From: Candidatus Gastranaerophilales bacterium | Lineage (GTDB): Bacteria > Cyanobacteriota > Vampirovibrionia > Gastranaerophilales > Gastranaerophilaceae | DNA: 64,000 bases | Assembly (NCBI GenBank): GCA_944325625.1 | Contig: CALVAP010000001.1 | Span: forward strand, 230,029 to 294,028 | Reading direction: 5' to 3' | Part shown: positions 18,395 to 27,728 of the stretch, one piece after another | Position numbering within the stretch: the stretch's first letter is position 1 | Layout of the letters: each line of letters starts with the position of its first letter | Made by a program: the position numbers and the translations under genes | Notes under the pieces: model-generated | The model's database searches: none | Seen by the model: only the letters and a program-made list of their open reading frames with translations | What the model was told of the DNA's origin: nothing

Positions 18395-19312
18395 TTAGCC
18401 TCCAAACATTCTCGCAATAACCAGCGAAAGTATAATAAGAGCAAACGAGCTCATTATAAATACAAATTCAAAAACGTGCGTCATTCTTATTCTTGCCATA
18501 GCGGATTCTACTGTTCCTATGGCAAGTGAAATTATCAAAATAGTTGCCAGATAAGCTAATAAGGCATCAAATGTCCCCAATGTTGACGGAATTACAAGAT
18601 TTGCGATTAGAGAAGAAATCAAAAACATTTTGATTGAGTTACCCCAAGTGTAAAGTGCTAAATCACTCGCGGAATTGTCTAAAATCATAACCTCATGAAT
18701 CATTGTAAGTTCCAAATGGGTTGTAGGATCATCTACAGGAACTCTTGAACCTTCAATTAAAATCATTAAGAACAGGGCAATGACTGCAAAAATTATAATC
18801 AAAAATCCGTAACTTCCGGCACTATCCAAAACTTTTGTTAAACTTTCGAATGAAAAGTTTCCGCTTAAAACCATAATTGAAGCCATTATCATGAAGAATG
18901 CCGGTTCAACTATAGAAGTAAAACTTGCTTCTCTGGATGCTCCCATTCCTTCAAAGCTGCTTCCTGTATCCATTGCGGATATTAGCGCAAAAAATTTTCC
19001 CAAACCCAATATGTAAGCAAATATTATGAAACCGGCTTGAATATTTATTATCGCTTTTCCGTATAGCATCGGTACAAACATAGCTGCTGTAATTGTGGAA
19101 CAAATAACTATGCTTGGTGCCAGTCTAAAAACGTTCGAGGTTGTTTTGCTTATTACAAAATCCTTTTTAAGAAGCTTTACAAAATCGTATAAAGGTTGCC
19201 ATACCGAAACGCCCTTTCGTCCGCCCCAGAACGCTTTTGTCTTTTTTATCACCCCTATCATTAAAAAAGGAATGATTGCTAAAATTATTAGGTTTAAAAT
19301 TATTGTTGTCAT
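18395..19312 (-). CDS. Membrane subunit HyfC-like (NuoH-related)
   Basis: A 305-residue, roughly 8-helix protein of the NuoH/HycD/EchB family that anchors the soluble module and lines the quinone/coupling site region in complex I relatives. Motifs include GRKGVSVWQPLYDFVKLLKK near the N-terminus and the acidic loop EGSRVPVDDPTTHLELTMIHE. Placed second in the operon as in hyf clusters. Reaction partner is undefined because the NiFe ligands of the large subunit are incomplete. Confidence 0.87.
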   Translation of the reverse strand: MTTIILNLIILAIIPFLMIGVIKKTKAFWGGRKGVSVWQPLYDFVKLLKKDFVISKTTSNVFRLAPSIVICSTITAAMFVPMLYGKAIINIQAGFIIFAYILGLGKFFALISAMDTGSSFEGMGASREASFTSIVEPAFFMIMASIMVLSGNFSFESLTKVLDSAGSYGFLIIIFAVIALFLMILIEGSRVPVDDPTTHLELTMIHEVMILDNSASDLALYTWGNSIKMFLISSLIANLVIPSTLGTFDALLAYLATILIISLAIGTVESAMARIRMTHVFEFVFIMSSFALIILSLVIARMFGG

Positions 19313-19330
19313 CGTTCTTTCCTTAATTTC

Positions 19331-21307
19331 TTATCCGATAAAGCATCCTGCCAGTAGCAAAATTAAAAATATCAGACCGTATTTTATGTAATCTTGCATG
19401 TTGCCGCTTTGAATTTTTTCAAATTTTGACAGAAACCATTCGTCAAATTTTACAAGCGGATTAATGAGGTAAGCCTCCTCTATATCGTCAATGTGAAGAC
19501 TGAAGTGAGCACTTGTTGGAAAAAGCTTTTTAGGCTTTTCAATATCATATACTTTTTTAAAAAGTGGTCTAAGCATTGTCAAAAACGGATTTGCATAAGA
19601 TGATGCACTGTATTGCATGCGATTATTAGGTCTGTCATAACCGCAACCCCAAGTTTGGTGCATTTCTATTTTTTGGTTGTTTAATTTTATTCTCATAATA
19701 CAAATGCCTGCGCATACTACCAAGAATACAAGCGCAATTATTGCAATTTGGTGCATAATTTCAACAGGTTCAGTACTTAATGTTATATGAACTCCGGTAA
19801 GTACGCTCGTAGGCTGGATTAGGAACGCAAATACATATTGGGGAAATACACCGATTAAAAGAGTAAGCGCAGCCAAAAAACTCATAGGAAGTATCATTGA
19901 AGCACCGGTATCACTATCGACATGCTCGGCTGCTTCACTCCTTGGCATTCCTAAAAAGATTATGCTGAAAGCCTTTGTGAAACATAAAATTGCCATTGTT
20001 CCAACAAGTGCGAGACCCGCAATAGAAAACATAATTACCGTTAAAGCAAAAAAGCTGTTTATTGTAAGTCCCTTAAGCATTCCAAAGTATATAAGAAATT
20101 CACTTATAAAACCGTTAAACGGTGGAAGACCGCAGATTGCGACAGAACCCACAAGAAATAAAACTGCGCTTATGGGCATTGATTTAATCAAACCTCCAAG
20201 TATTTCTATATTTCTGGTATGGGTTTTAGTATAAACACTTCCGGCAGCAAGGAATAACAATTCTTTGAATATTGAGTGGTTTAATATGTGTAAGATACCT
20301 CCGGCAAATCCCAGAAGTGCAACAAGATTATTGCCGTAAGCCAATCCCAGCATTCCTGCGCCTATACCAATACCAATAATTCCAATATTTTCTATACTGT
20401 GATAAGCAAGAAGCCTTTTTAAATCATGTTGAGTAATTGCGTATAATACCCCATATAAAGCAGAGATAACAGAAATAATTAAAACACTGTAAGCAAGAGC
20501 TTTTGAAGGTGTTCCAATAAGATTTATTACTCTTAAAATTCCATAAATTCCGGTTTTTATCATAACTCCTGACATAATAGCACTTACATGGCTTGGTGCT
20601 GCCGGGTGTGCGTCAGGCAGCCAGTTGTGAAACGGGACAAAGCCTGCTTTTGTACCAAATCCGACAAAAGCAAGTGCAAAAACAATATTGGCAAGATATT
20701 GGTTATTGTGAAGAACTTGCGCAAAGTCGGAAAAATCAAAACTACCTGCATTTAATGCGCATAGAGCAAAAGCAATGATTATAAAAATTACGGAAATATG
20801 CATAAATACAAGGTATTTTATTCCGGCTTTGAGTGTTTCTTTTTTTTCGCTTTCGAAAATAACCAAGAAGAAAGAGCTCAGCGACATAATTTCCCAACAG
20901 ATTAAAAACATCAATGCATTATCGCAAGTTACAACCAAAAGCATTGATGCAATTAGTGCAGGTAAAAATATTAAGTGGGAAGACAAGCTTTTTTCTTTTG
21001 CCATATAAGGTTTTAAGTATCCATTTGAATATATAACCGAGGCTAGACTCATTATGCTTATTACAACTATGAAAAAAGCACTAAGCGGGTCTATTGTGAA
21101 ATTAATTTCACCCAAAATAGGGTTAAAATTAAATACTCGGGTTAAATTTTCACCGTGATGTATAACGCTCAAGGCTGGTATAATAGAAAAGACAGAAGCA
21201 ATTGTGACAAAAATACTCAACGCTGATGTTTTTATCTTTTGAGGTAAAAATGCACAAATTATTCCGCCTAAAAATAGGATAGCTATTGCGATAAAGTAAT
21301 TATTCAT
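19331..21307 (-). CDS. Proton-pumping-type membrane subunit (HyfB/NuoL-like)
   Basis: A 658-residue antiporter-like subunit, first gene of the six-gene operon (order HyfB-C-E-F-G-HI). About 15 helices; conserved blocks FVPFHNWLPDAHPAAPSHVS and MIKTGIYGILR carry the key Lys, and LAYHSIENIGII follows. The C-terminal extension includes a Cys (WGCGYDRPNNRMQYSA) typical of HyfB/EhrA-like proteins. The 337-bp gap before it holds the divergent promoters for this operon and the focA-like gene. Confidence 0.87.
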   Translation of the reverse strand: MNNYFIAIAILFLGGIICAFLPQKIKTSALSIFVTIASVFSIIPALSVIHHGENLTRVFNFNPILGEINFTIDPLSAFFIVVISIMSLASVIYSNGYLKPYMAKEKSLSSHLIFLPALIASMLLVVTCDNALMFLICWEIMSLSSFFLVIFESEKKETLKAGIKYLVFMHISVIFIIIAFALCALNAGSFDFSDFAQVLHNNQYLANIVFALAFVGFGTKAGFVPFHNWLPDAHPAAPSHVSAIMSGVMIKTGIYGILRVINLIGTPSKALAYSVLIISVISALYGVLYAITQHDLKRLLAYHSIENIGIIGIGIGAGMLGLAYGNNLVALLGFAGGILHILNHSIFKELLFLAAGSVYTKTHTRNIEILGGLIKSMPISAVLFLVGSVAICGLPPFNGFISEFLIYFGMLKGLTINSFFALTVIMFSIAGLALVGTMAILCFTKAFSIIFLGMPRSEAAEHVDSDTGASMILPMSFLAALTLLIGVFPQYVFAFLIQPTSVLTGVHITLSTEPVEIMHQIAIIALVFLVVCAGICIMRIKLNNQKIEMHQTWGCGYDRPNNRMQYSASSYANPFLTMLRPLFKKVYDIEKPKKLFPTSAHFSLHIDDIEEAYLINPLVKFDEWFLSKFEKIQSGNMQDYIKYGLIFLILLLAGCFIG

Positions 21308-21644
21308 ATTCCCACCATAAAACTAATGATATACCGTTACAGTCAAAATTACTGCGGTTTATTTTCAACAGAAAAAAATATATTCCCCAATATAACTTCG
21401 GCTGAGTGTTATGAATTCTGTTTTATTCCTAACAAAAATCATTGTCAAGTGGTTAAATTTAGTTGAATAAAGATGTTTAGAGTTAGATGAAAAAATCGCT
21501 TGCAATTAAAATTTCACGTACTACAATTTTTTCAGATTGTAAAATCTATAATTGTTTAAAAGACATAGCCGAGTTGGAGATTAAATGAATTCAAGCATAT
21601 AAGTGCTTGATGGTTCAGCATTAATAAACAAAAGGGGAAATAAA
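21308..21644. other. Divergent intergenic region between the complex operon and the focA-like gene
   Basis: No gene is visible in these 337 bases. A TATAAT at 21547-21552 could serve the rightward gene; no convincing -35 accompanies it. A perfect 7-bp hairpin TCAAGCA/TGCTTGA with a 6-base loop (21591-21610) lies in the predicted leader about 35 bases before the focA start. A TTGACT box about 40 bp upstream of the leftward gene is a weak promoter candidate. I find no clear FNR-type palindrome. Confidence 0.4.
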
Positions 21645-22511
21645 ATGACAACAACACAAACACAACACTTGGACACAAAGGACTGTATAGCCCCCAGCGG
21701 AGTAGCGCATGAGCTTACAGACAGTGTAATGCCGGCTAAGGCAAATTTTAGGAAATCAAAAACCTTTGTACTGGCGATAGCGGCAGGTGCTCTAATAGCT
21801 TTCGGGGCACAAGTTTCGCTCACCGTTATGACAGGTTCTGAGAGCATCAGTTGGGGGTTTGCAAAACTTATAGGCGCTATGACATTTGCAACAGGGCTGA
21901 TGATGGTTGTTTTGACGGGCGCAGAACTTTTTACAGGGAACGTTATGATGACTTTTTCGGTAATAGAGAGAAAGACAAGTTTTGCTAAGCTTCTTAGAAA
22001 CTGGTCATTGGTTTATGTTGGAAACTTTGTTGGCTCGATGATATTAGCAGCATTGATATATTTTTCGGGAACTTCGCACAATTCGCATGAAGAGCTTGGT
22101 GTTATGGGATTGACCACTGCGTATACCAAGGTTAATCTTCCTTTAGTAGAGGCATTTACCAGAGGCATTCTTTGTAACTGGTTGGTTTGTCTTGCTATAT
22201 GGATGGCATCTTCATCAAGGCATGTTATTGGAAAAATCTTCGCTATTTTCTTTCCAATAATGACTTTCGTCGCATCAGGGTATGAGCACAGTATTGCAAA
22301 TATGTACTTTTTAACAAACGGATTATTTTTGAAGAATACTCCTGCGGTTGTTGCAGCATCAGGTTTTACACCCGAGCAGTTAGCAACATTGAGCGTAAAG
22401 AGTTGTATCTTGAATAACCTTATACCTGTTACATTAGGAAACCTTGTCGGAGCGTTAGTTTTTGTAGTTCTTCTTTTCTGGACTGCTTATTTGCGTGACG
22501 ATAAAGAGTAA
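21645..22511 (+). CDS. Formate/nitrite transporter family channel (FocA/NirC-like)
   Basis: A 288-residue inner-membrane pentameric channel of the FNT family for small monovalent anions such as formate, nitrite or hydrosulfide. Six helices; the motifs LTGAELFTGNVMM and RGILCNWLVCLAIWMA and the loop SGYEHSIANMY are family hallmarks, the last containing the central His. The ATG at 21645 has AAGGGGAA 7 bases upstream; a TTG-type start at 21603 is unsupported. It is divergent from the hydrogenase-like complex, so formate as substrate is plausible, but sequence alone does not decide this. Confidence 0.87.
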   Translation: MTTTQTQHLDTKDCIAPSGVAHELTDSVMPAKANFRKSKTFVLAIAAGALIAFGAQVSLTVMTGSESISWGFAKLIGAMTFATGLMMVVLTGAELFTGNVMMTFSVIERKTSFAKLLRNWSLVYVGNFVGSMILAALIYFSGTSHNSHEELGVMGLTTAYTKVNLPLVEAFTRGILCNWLVCLAIWMASSSRHVIGKIFAIFFPIMTFVASGYEHSIANMYFLTNGLFLKNTPAVVAASGFTPEQLATLSVKSCILNNLIPVTLGNLVGALVFVVLLFWTAYLRDDKE

Positions 22512-22526
22512 GTGAATAGAGAGCTT

Positions 22527-22558
22527 AAAGGCAGAAGTTTTGGCTTCTGCCTTTGTTT
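22527..22558 (+). terminator. Rho-independent terminator after the FocA-like gene
   Basis: Perfect 11-bp stem AAAGGCAGAAG/CTTCTGCCTTT with a 6-base loop followed by GTTTTA. It separates the channel gene from the porin gene and shows that a possible TTG start at 22540 inside it is not real. Confidence 0.8.
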
Positions 22559-22569
22559 TAAGAATTGTT

Positions 22570-23832
22570 GTGAAAAGAATATATCTTAAGTTATTAATAT
22601 TGAGTTTAGGTTTTATATTAAGCGCCGGCTGTTCTGTAGAAGCGATTGAACAGGCGCAGGATGATGTCTACAAAGAGATTTATGATGATGTTATAGATTC
22701 TCAAATTTTATACGAAGAACCTGTTTTATTGGAAACAGAAGCAACGCAAATAAGAATAGTTGATGAACCGATAACAGAAAATCAAACGCTAAGTTCAAGG
22801 TTTAAAGAACGTATCAAGACCACTGCCCAAAATGTCTACGAGCTCCAGATAGAAAACACAAATGTTCCCTCAAGCCTATTGGAAGATACATTCACTTGGG
22901 ATTTTGAAAAAGGTCCGGTAGAGAAGTTGCATGTTTGGGGTGTTTTACAGACAAACAGTAATTTTGAGTTTTATGAGGACGGAGATACAAACCAAAAATT
23001 CAAAGTTGGACTTATAAATATGTTGTTTGATGGGAAGTTTAGAGGTGGAAATGAGGCGTTTAGGTTGATGTTAGACCCGACGCCGCAATCTCAGACTGGT
23101 TTTTGGCATATGTTTGTGCAAGATGCATATATTCAGACCAAAAGAATTCCGCATCATACGGTATTATTTGGTAATTCACGCCCCGGAGTCGGAATAGAGG
23201 GGGCTCAATCTCCTTATACATTACCATTGATTAACCGTTCTCAAATTTCAAGACATTTTGCAAATGCAAGAAAAGCAGGTATTAGGGTTAAAGGGGATTA
23301 TTCTCTTATAGAATATGATTTTGGCGGGTATAGCTCTGATACGTACTTTACGGAGTTTATGCCCGGAGTTGAGTTTAATGGCTGGGTAAATGCAAAACCA
23401 TTGGGAAAAACAGATGGAAGATATGGAAAAGTTGTTCTGGGCGGGGGGATAGCTACAGGACAAAGAAATTCATCAGATTTCTTTGTTGCAGGCGCAAATT
23501 TAGGATATGAATACAAAAAGTTCTGGATGCGAGCTGAATATGCTAATGCTGATGGTTCTAACGGGTCAACCGGGTTTTCTTCAAAGCAACGGGAAGGTTG
23601 GTACGTTACTTTGGGATATCACCTTACAAAAAAACTGGAGTTAATTGCCAGATATGATGAATTTGACCCTGATAAAAAAATAAGCAACGATCATAGAAGA
23701 GAATACACAGCGGGCATTAATTATTACATAAAGGGACAAGCATTAAAGCTTGTTTTAAACTATATATATGTCCAGACCCAAAATCAAAGCGATGCGCACC
23801 GTTTGCTTTTTGCGACACAAATTGCACTGTAA
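22570..23832 (+). CDS. Outer-membrane porin (OprP/phosphate-selective-porin-like)
   Basis: A 420-residue exported protein. The N-terminus is a signal sequence ending in LSAGC, which also fits a lipobox, so lipidation is possible. Residues 30-120 are acidic and helical; the remainder is alternating beta strands with aromatic girdles, e.g. EKLELIARYDEFDPDKK and the final aromatic/hydrophobic strand ending LLFATQIAL. The style matches OprO/OprP-like porins. Start is set at GTG 22570, just after the terminator hairpin; no strong SD is visible. The transported solute is unknown. Confidence 0.7.
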   Translation: MKRIYLKLLILSLGFILSAGCSVEAIEQAQDDVYKEIYDDVIDSQILYEEPVLLETEATQIRIVDEPITENQTLSSRFKERIKTTAQNVYELQIENTNVPSSLLEDTFTWDFEKGPVEKLHVWGVLQTNSNFEFYEDGDTNQKFKVGLINMLFDGKFRGGNEAFRLMLDPTPQSQTGFWHMFVQDAYIQTKRIPHHTVLFGNSRPGVGIEGAQSPYTLPLINRSQISRHFANARKAGIRVKGDYSLIEYDFGGYSSDTYFTEFMPGVEFNGWVNAKPLGKTDGRYGKVVLGGGIATGQRNSSDFFVAGANLGYEYKKFWMRAEYANADGSNGSTGFSSKQREGWYVTLGYHLTKKLELIARYDEFDPDKKISNDHRREYTAGINYYIKGQALKLVLNYIYVQTQNQSDAHRLLFATQIAL

Positions 23833-23912
23833 AGGATATAAAACTTTACAATCACTGTTTATATTTTTAATTTTACTGTAATTTATATTAAGCGGATAGT
23901 TGGGGGTAATGT

Positions 23913-26900
23913 ATGAAAAAGTTTTTCAGAATATTATCAATAATAGTTTTAGTGATTTTGTTGGGGCTATATGGAGCATTTTTATTTGTAGTTCCAAAAG
24001 TGGTTAATCTTAATCAATATAAGCCAATGATACAAAAATTGGTTAAAGAATATTCAAGATTGAATATTGATTTTTCTAAAGTTAAGGTATCGACGACTCC
24101 AACTTTGGGCGCGGGGGTTAAGGTTTATGATGTAGATGTAAAATTTGATGATGCGTCAGAACTCTTTAGTGCTGATAAGGTCACATTGAATATATCCTTA
24201 CCATCATTGCTGGGGCTAACTTTGCGTGTTTCAACAGCAGAAGTTTTGAATCCAAAGGTTAATTTGGATATTGTTGATGACAGGCAGTATAAGGTGGTTA
24301 AGCTTGTTGAAGATATAGCAAATTCGCAAAAACCTGCTTTTACAAAGGTTAATACGGCTCCTGCCTCTCAGGTCCCGTTTGACCCGTCTTGGATTAGGAT
24401 TTTAGTACCGGCGTTTACGTTAAAGAATTATGAGTTATCGGTAAATGATATAAAAAACAAACAAAATATGGTATTAAGCGGAGATAAGATAGCGCTGGGC
24501 TATTACAACGGTAAGAAAGCAAAAGTTCAGGCAGACGCTGAGCTTTTGGTTGATGGACAATCCAAGATTAATGCGAATGTTTTGATTGATTCCTTTATAC
24601 CTGAGTTTCAACCATCGCTGGATGAGGAGGACGACCCGACACAAAGGTTGGAAATCCCATTTGTAAATCCGATTAAGCTTTATAAAACGTATGATTTAAA
24701 AACGAATGTCAATGCTAAAGTAAAAGTAAGAGAAAAAAATAAAAGGTTATCTCTAAACGGTTTTGCTTATATTGATGACTTGACTATGAACCTTTCGGGA
24801 TATCAATTGCCAAAAAGTTATATGCATTATGGTTTTTGGGGACAAAAAGTCCAGTTGGACACGGATTTGTATATAACACCAAATCAACATATCCAAGCTC
24901 AAGGAGCAATTAATTATGGTAAACGATTACAAGCGGATATGAAAATTCTGACAACAAAAATAGGTTTTAATGAAGTAATTCTTTTGGCAAAATCTGTTTT
25001 GGATACTTTTGCGATACCAAATAATCTTGAGAATATAAAAGCTCAAGGCTATTTCCAAATAGATACAGAATTTAATACAAATTTAAAGAAATTAAAGTCC
25101 CAAGGCTACATTTTGGTTAAGGACGGTGCACTTTTTAATAAAAAAGCCGGATTATTCATAAAAGATGGAAATGTTGATATTAGTCTTGATGATAATGCTT
25201 TTGATATTAAAAAGGCAGGAGTTTTGGTAAATGGAGTTGGGATTAATGCGCACGGAAAAATAACCCAAGATGCGGTTTCTGATTTGCAATTGAAAACAAA
25301 AGGGTTGTCGTTGAGGGAGCTTTATAGTGTATTTGCGCCAAGAAAGTTGAAATCTCAATTTGAGGTAAAATCAGGACTTTTATCTTTGGATGCCAGAATT
25401 CAAGGTGAACTAAAACAAGCATCAGCAGAAATAAATGCAGGATTAAAGAATTTTTCTATGGCAGAATCTAAGAATGCTTTTGTTTTATCAAATGAGGATT
25501 TGGCTATAAAAATCAATGCACATTCACCGTCATTAGAGGGCGTAATAGCTAATAAAAGCTTTAGGATAAATATTCCGTCTACATCATCATCGGTGTATTT
25601 TCCCTATGTAGCGGTAAATCTTGATGAGAATAATATAACTATTCCTCGTTCGGGACTAAAATTCAATAACTCATCGGTAATAAACTTTGACGGTAATATC
25701 TTCGATTATATGAAAAATCCGAATATAGATTTTAATGTAGACGGCAGAGTGGCGTCCAATGATCTTAAAATGTTTGTTGGAAAAGAAATATCAGGATTTA
25801 TTGACGGAAAAGGCGCAATGCCGCTAAAAGCTCAAGTTAAAGGACCGTTAAATAAGCTTTCAATAATCCTCCAGTTAATGACGGACGGTACAAATTACTT
25901 TACCCCGATAAATTTTGATCAATTGAGAGGGAAACAGAACATAATACAATTTAATGCAGATTATAAAGGAAACAGGATAAAGATTAAGGATACAGGAATA
26001 TATACAAAAACCCCAAGTGTTGAGTTCGGTGATGATTTGGCAATGAATATTGCTGGTGCGACGCCGGTTGTTTATCTTTCATCAACGATAACAAGACTTG
26101 ATTTTGAACCGTATATCAATTTATTAAGAATATCAATTCCAAAGAGTTTGACCGGTGATATTTATGCTTTGAAAAATTCTAAGTTTAAACTTGATAAAAC
26201 AATGTTTTTTGCATTTGGTGAAGCGATAAATCCAAGGTTAAGAGGCGTGTTGCAAATTCATAATCTCTCCATGCCTGAATTATTTACTGCAGTAGAAGAA
26301 ATAAGATTGGATTTGAGAGCCAGAAGGTTGATGTTTAATGTTACGGGAGCTCTTGTCAATGATTCTGATTTTAACATTGACGGAAGTGTTAACTTAAATG
26401 CCTTACCGCTGATTGTTATACCGGAATTAAATGTCATTTCAGAAAGGATAGATGTAAATAAACTTTTGTTAGTAAGTGAGGCTGCGACAAAATTGTTATC
26501 ATCTCAGCAGGCTTCGAATTCGCAGTCAGGCAATTCTTCAAATGTAGAAATACCTGTTGTTGTTCAAAACGGAAGAATCGATTTTAAAAAGATTATAGCT
26601 CCGCCAATAGAGGCAACAAATACGCGTGGTAGAATTTGGCTTCGCGATAACATATTCCATTTGGATAATCTTCGCACATCTGCTCTTGGGGGTAGTGTCA
26701 ATGGCAGTGTTAATATGAACCTTGTTAATTCATTGCTAGGAGTAAAAGTGCATGGTGAAAATTTTGATGTAAAAAATGCACTTTTGGTGCTTGCCAATAT
26801 GAAAGATGCCTTAGAAGGTGTTGCATCGTTTGATACGGACATCACACTAGATGCTGCAGCAGCGACTCAGGCTCAGCAAATGAAGTCTATTAAAGGAAGT

Positions 26901-27665
26901 GTTGATTTTGAAATAAGAAAAGGACAGCTTGGACCATTTGGTAGAATTGAAAATCTTATACTTGCAGAGAATATAAGAAACTCTAAATTCTTTGAAACAG
27001 CTATAGGGTCTGTCATAAACTCTATTACAACTATCGAGACCTCACATTTTAATGTTATGAATGGTCATTTAACATTCTCAGACGGTGTTGTTAAGATAAA
27101 TCCTATAACAACAGTTGGAGATGTATTATGTTTGTATATTGCAGGCGATATGAATCTTTTGACGAACGATGCAGATATGAAGCTAAGGGCAAGAATGGGT
27201 TCGCAGTTGTTTAACATGCTTGGACCTTTGGCAGCAATAAATCCTGTTAATCTTGTAAAAGTTACGCCCGGACTTAATGTTATGGCTGCTCAGGCGTTTC
27301 AATTCTTCTGTGAACCTGTTACGTTGGAAGAAATGAATTTGTTGCCTGATTTCAATGATGAGTTCTCGGCAATGAGTACAACAAAATTTCAAGTTGTTCT
27401 CAAGGGAAATATGGAAAAACCGCTCTCTATGATTAAGTCATTCAAGTGGCTGGCATTAGACAGTGAAATTGCGGCAGCAGAAACATTTGTAAGTTCTTTG
27501 CCGGATCCTACTATAGTTGAAAATCCGCAAAATGCAACTTATGAAGAAATTATGGCGGCTAAAGCAGAACAAGAAGCCTTGCAGGCTAAAGAAGATGCCA
27601 AACTTATTAATAGAGTTAAACGTTTATTTAAGCTTGGAAAATATAAGGAGCAAAGTGAAGAGTAA
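23913..27665 (+). CDS. Large AsmA/TamB-superfamily envelope protein
   Basis: A 1250-residue protein with an N-terminal membrane helix (about residues 6-30) followed by the AsmA-type segment (VVNLNQYKPMIQKLVKEY) and a very long periplasmic beta-rich part. Near the C-terminus (about 985-1110) the AsmA-like block IENLILAENIRNSKF and HFNVMNGHLTFSDGVVKI is seen, and the end is a charged helix. It likely forms a hydrophobic groove spanning the periplasm for lipid movement to the outer membrane. It is a distinct relative of the protein at 9810. GGGG about 9 bases upstream of the ATG. Confidence 0.72.
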   Translation: MKKFFRILSIIVLVILLGLYGAFLFVVPKVVNLNQYKPMIQKLVKEYSRLNIDFSKVKVSTTPTLGAGVKVYDVDVKFDDASELFSADKVTLNISLPSLLGLTLRVSTAEVLNPKVNLDIVDDRQYKVVKLVEDIANSQKPAFTKVNTAPASQVPFDPSWIRILVPAFTLKNYELSVNDIKNKQNMVLSGDKIALGYYNGKKAKVQADAELLVDGQSKINANVLIDSFIPEFQPSLDEEDDPTQRLEIPFVNPIKLYKTYDLKTNVNAKVKVREKNKRLSLNGFAYIDDLTMNLSGYQLPKSYMHYGFWGQKVQLDTDLYITPNQHIQAQGAINYGKRLQADMKILTTKIGFNEVILLAKSVLDTFAIPNNLENIKAQGYFQIDTEFNTNLKKLKSQGYILVKDGALFNKKAGLFIKDGNVDISLDDNAFDIKKAGVLVNGVGINAHGKITQDAVSDLQLKTKGLSLRELYSVFAPRKLKSQFEVKSGLLSLDARIQGELKQASAEINAGLKNFSMAESKNAFVLSNEDLAIKINAHSPSLEGVIANKSFRINIPSTSSSVYFPYVAVNLDENNITIPRSGLKFNNSSVINFDGNIFDYMKNPNIDFNVDGRVASNDLKMFVGKEISGFIDGKGAMPLKAQVKGPLNKLSIILQLMTDGTNYFTPINFDQLRGKQNIIQFNADYKGNRIKIKDTGIYTKTPSVEFGDDLAMNIAGATPVVYLSSTITRLDFEPYINLLRISIPKSLTGDIYALKNSKFKLDKTMFFAFGEAINPRLRGVLQIHNLSMPELFTAVEEIRLDLRARRLMFNVTGALVNDSDFNIDGSVNLNALPLIVIPELNVISERIDVNKLLLVSEAATKLLSSQQASNSQSGNSSNVEIPVVVQNGRIDFKKIIAPPIEATNTRGRIWLRDNIFHLDNLRTSALGGSVNGSVNMNLVNSLLGVKVHGENFDVKNALLVLANMKDALEGVASFDTDITLDAAAATQAQQMKSIKGSVDFEIRKGQLGPFGRIENLILAENIRNSKFFETAIGSVINSITTIETSHFNVMNGHLTFSDGVVKINPITTVGDVLCLYIAGDMNLLTNDADMKLRARMGSQLFNMLGPLAAINPVNLVKVTPGLNVMAAQAFQFFCEPVTLEEMNLLPDFNDEFSAMSTTKFQVVLKGNMEKPLSMIKSFKWLALDSEIAAAETFVSSLPDPTIVENPQNATYEEIMAAKAEQEALQAKEDAKLINRVKRLFKLGKYKEQSEE

Positions 27666-27728
27666 AAATTATTTATTCTTTTGCTAAAATATTATTGTAA
27701 ATATTAAGAGTAAATGAGGTAATTATTT

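Noticed and set aside
14054..21307. Calling the operon a formate hydrogenlyase or functional hydrogenase-4
   Set aside because: Both second cysteines of the NiFe motifs are Ser and no formate dehydrogenase gene is adjacent.
22540..22569. Upstream TTG start for the porin
   Set aside because: It falls inside the perfect terminator hairpin of the preceding gene.
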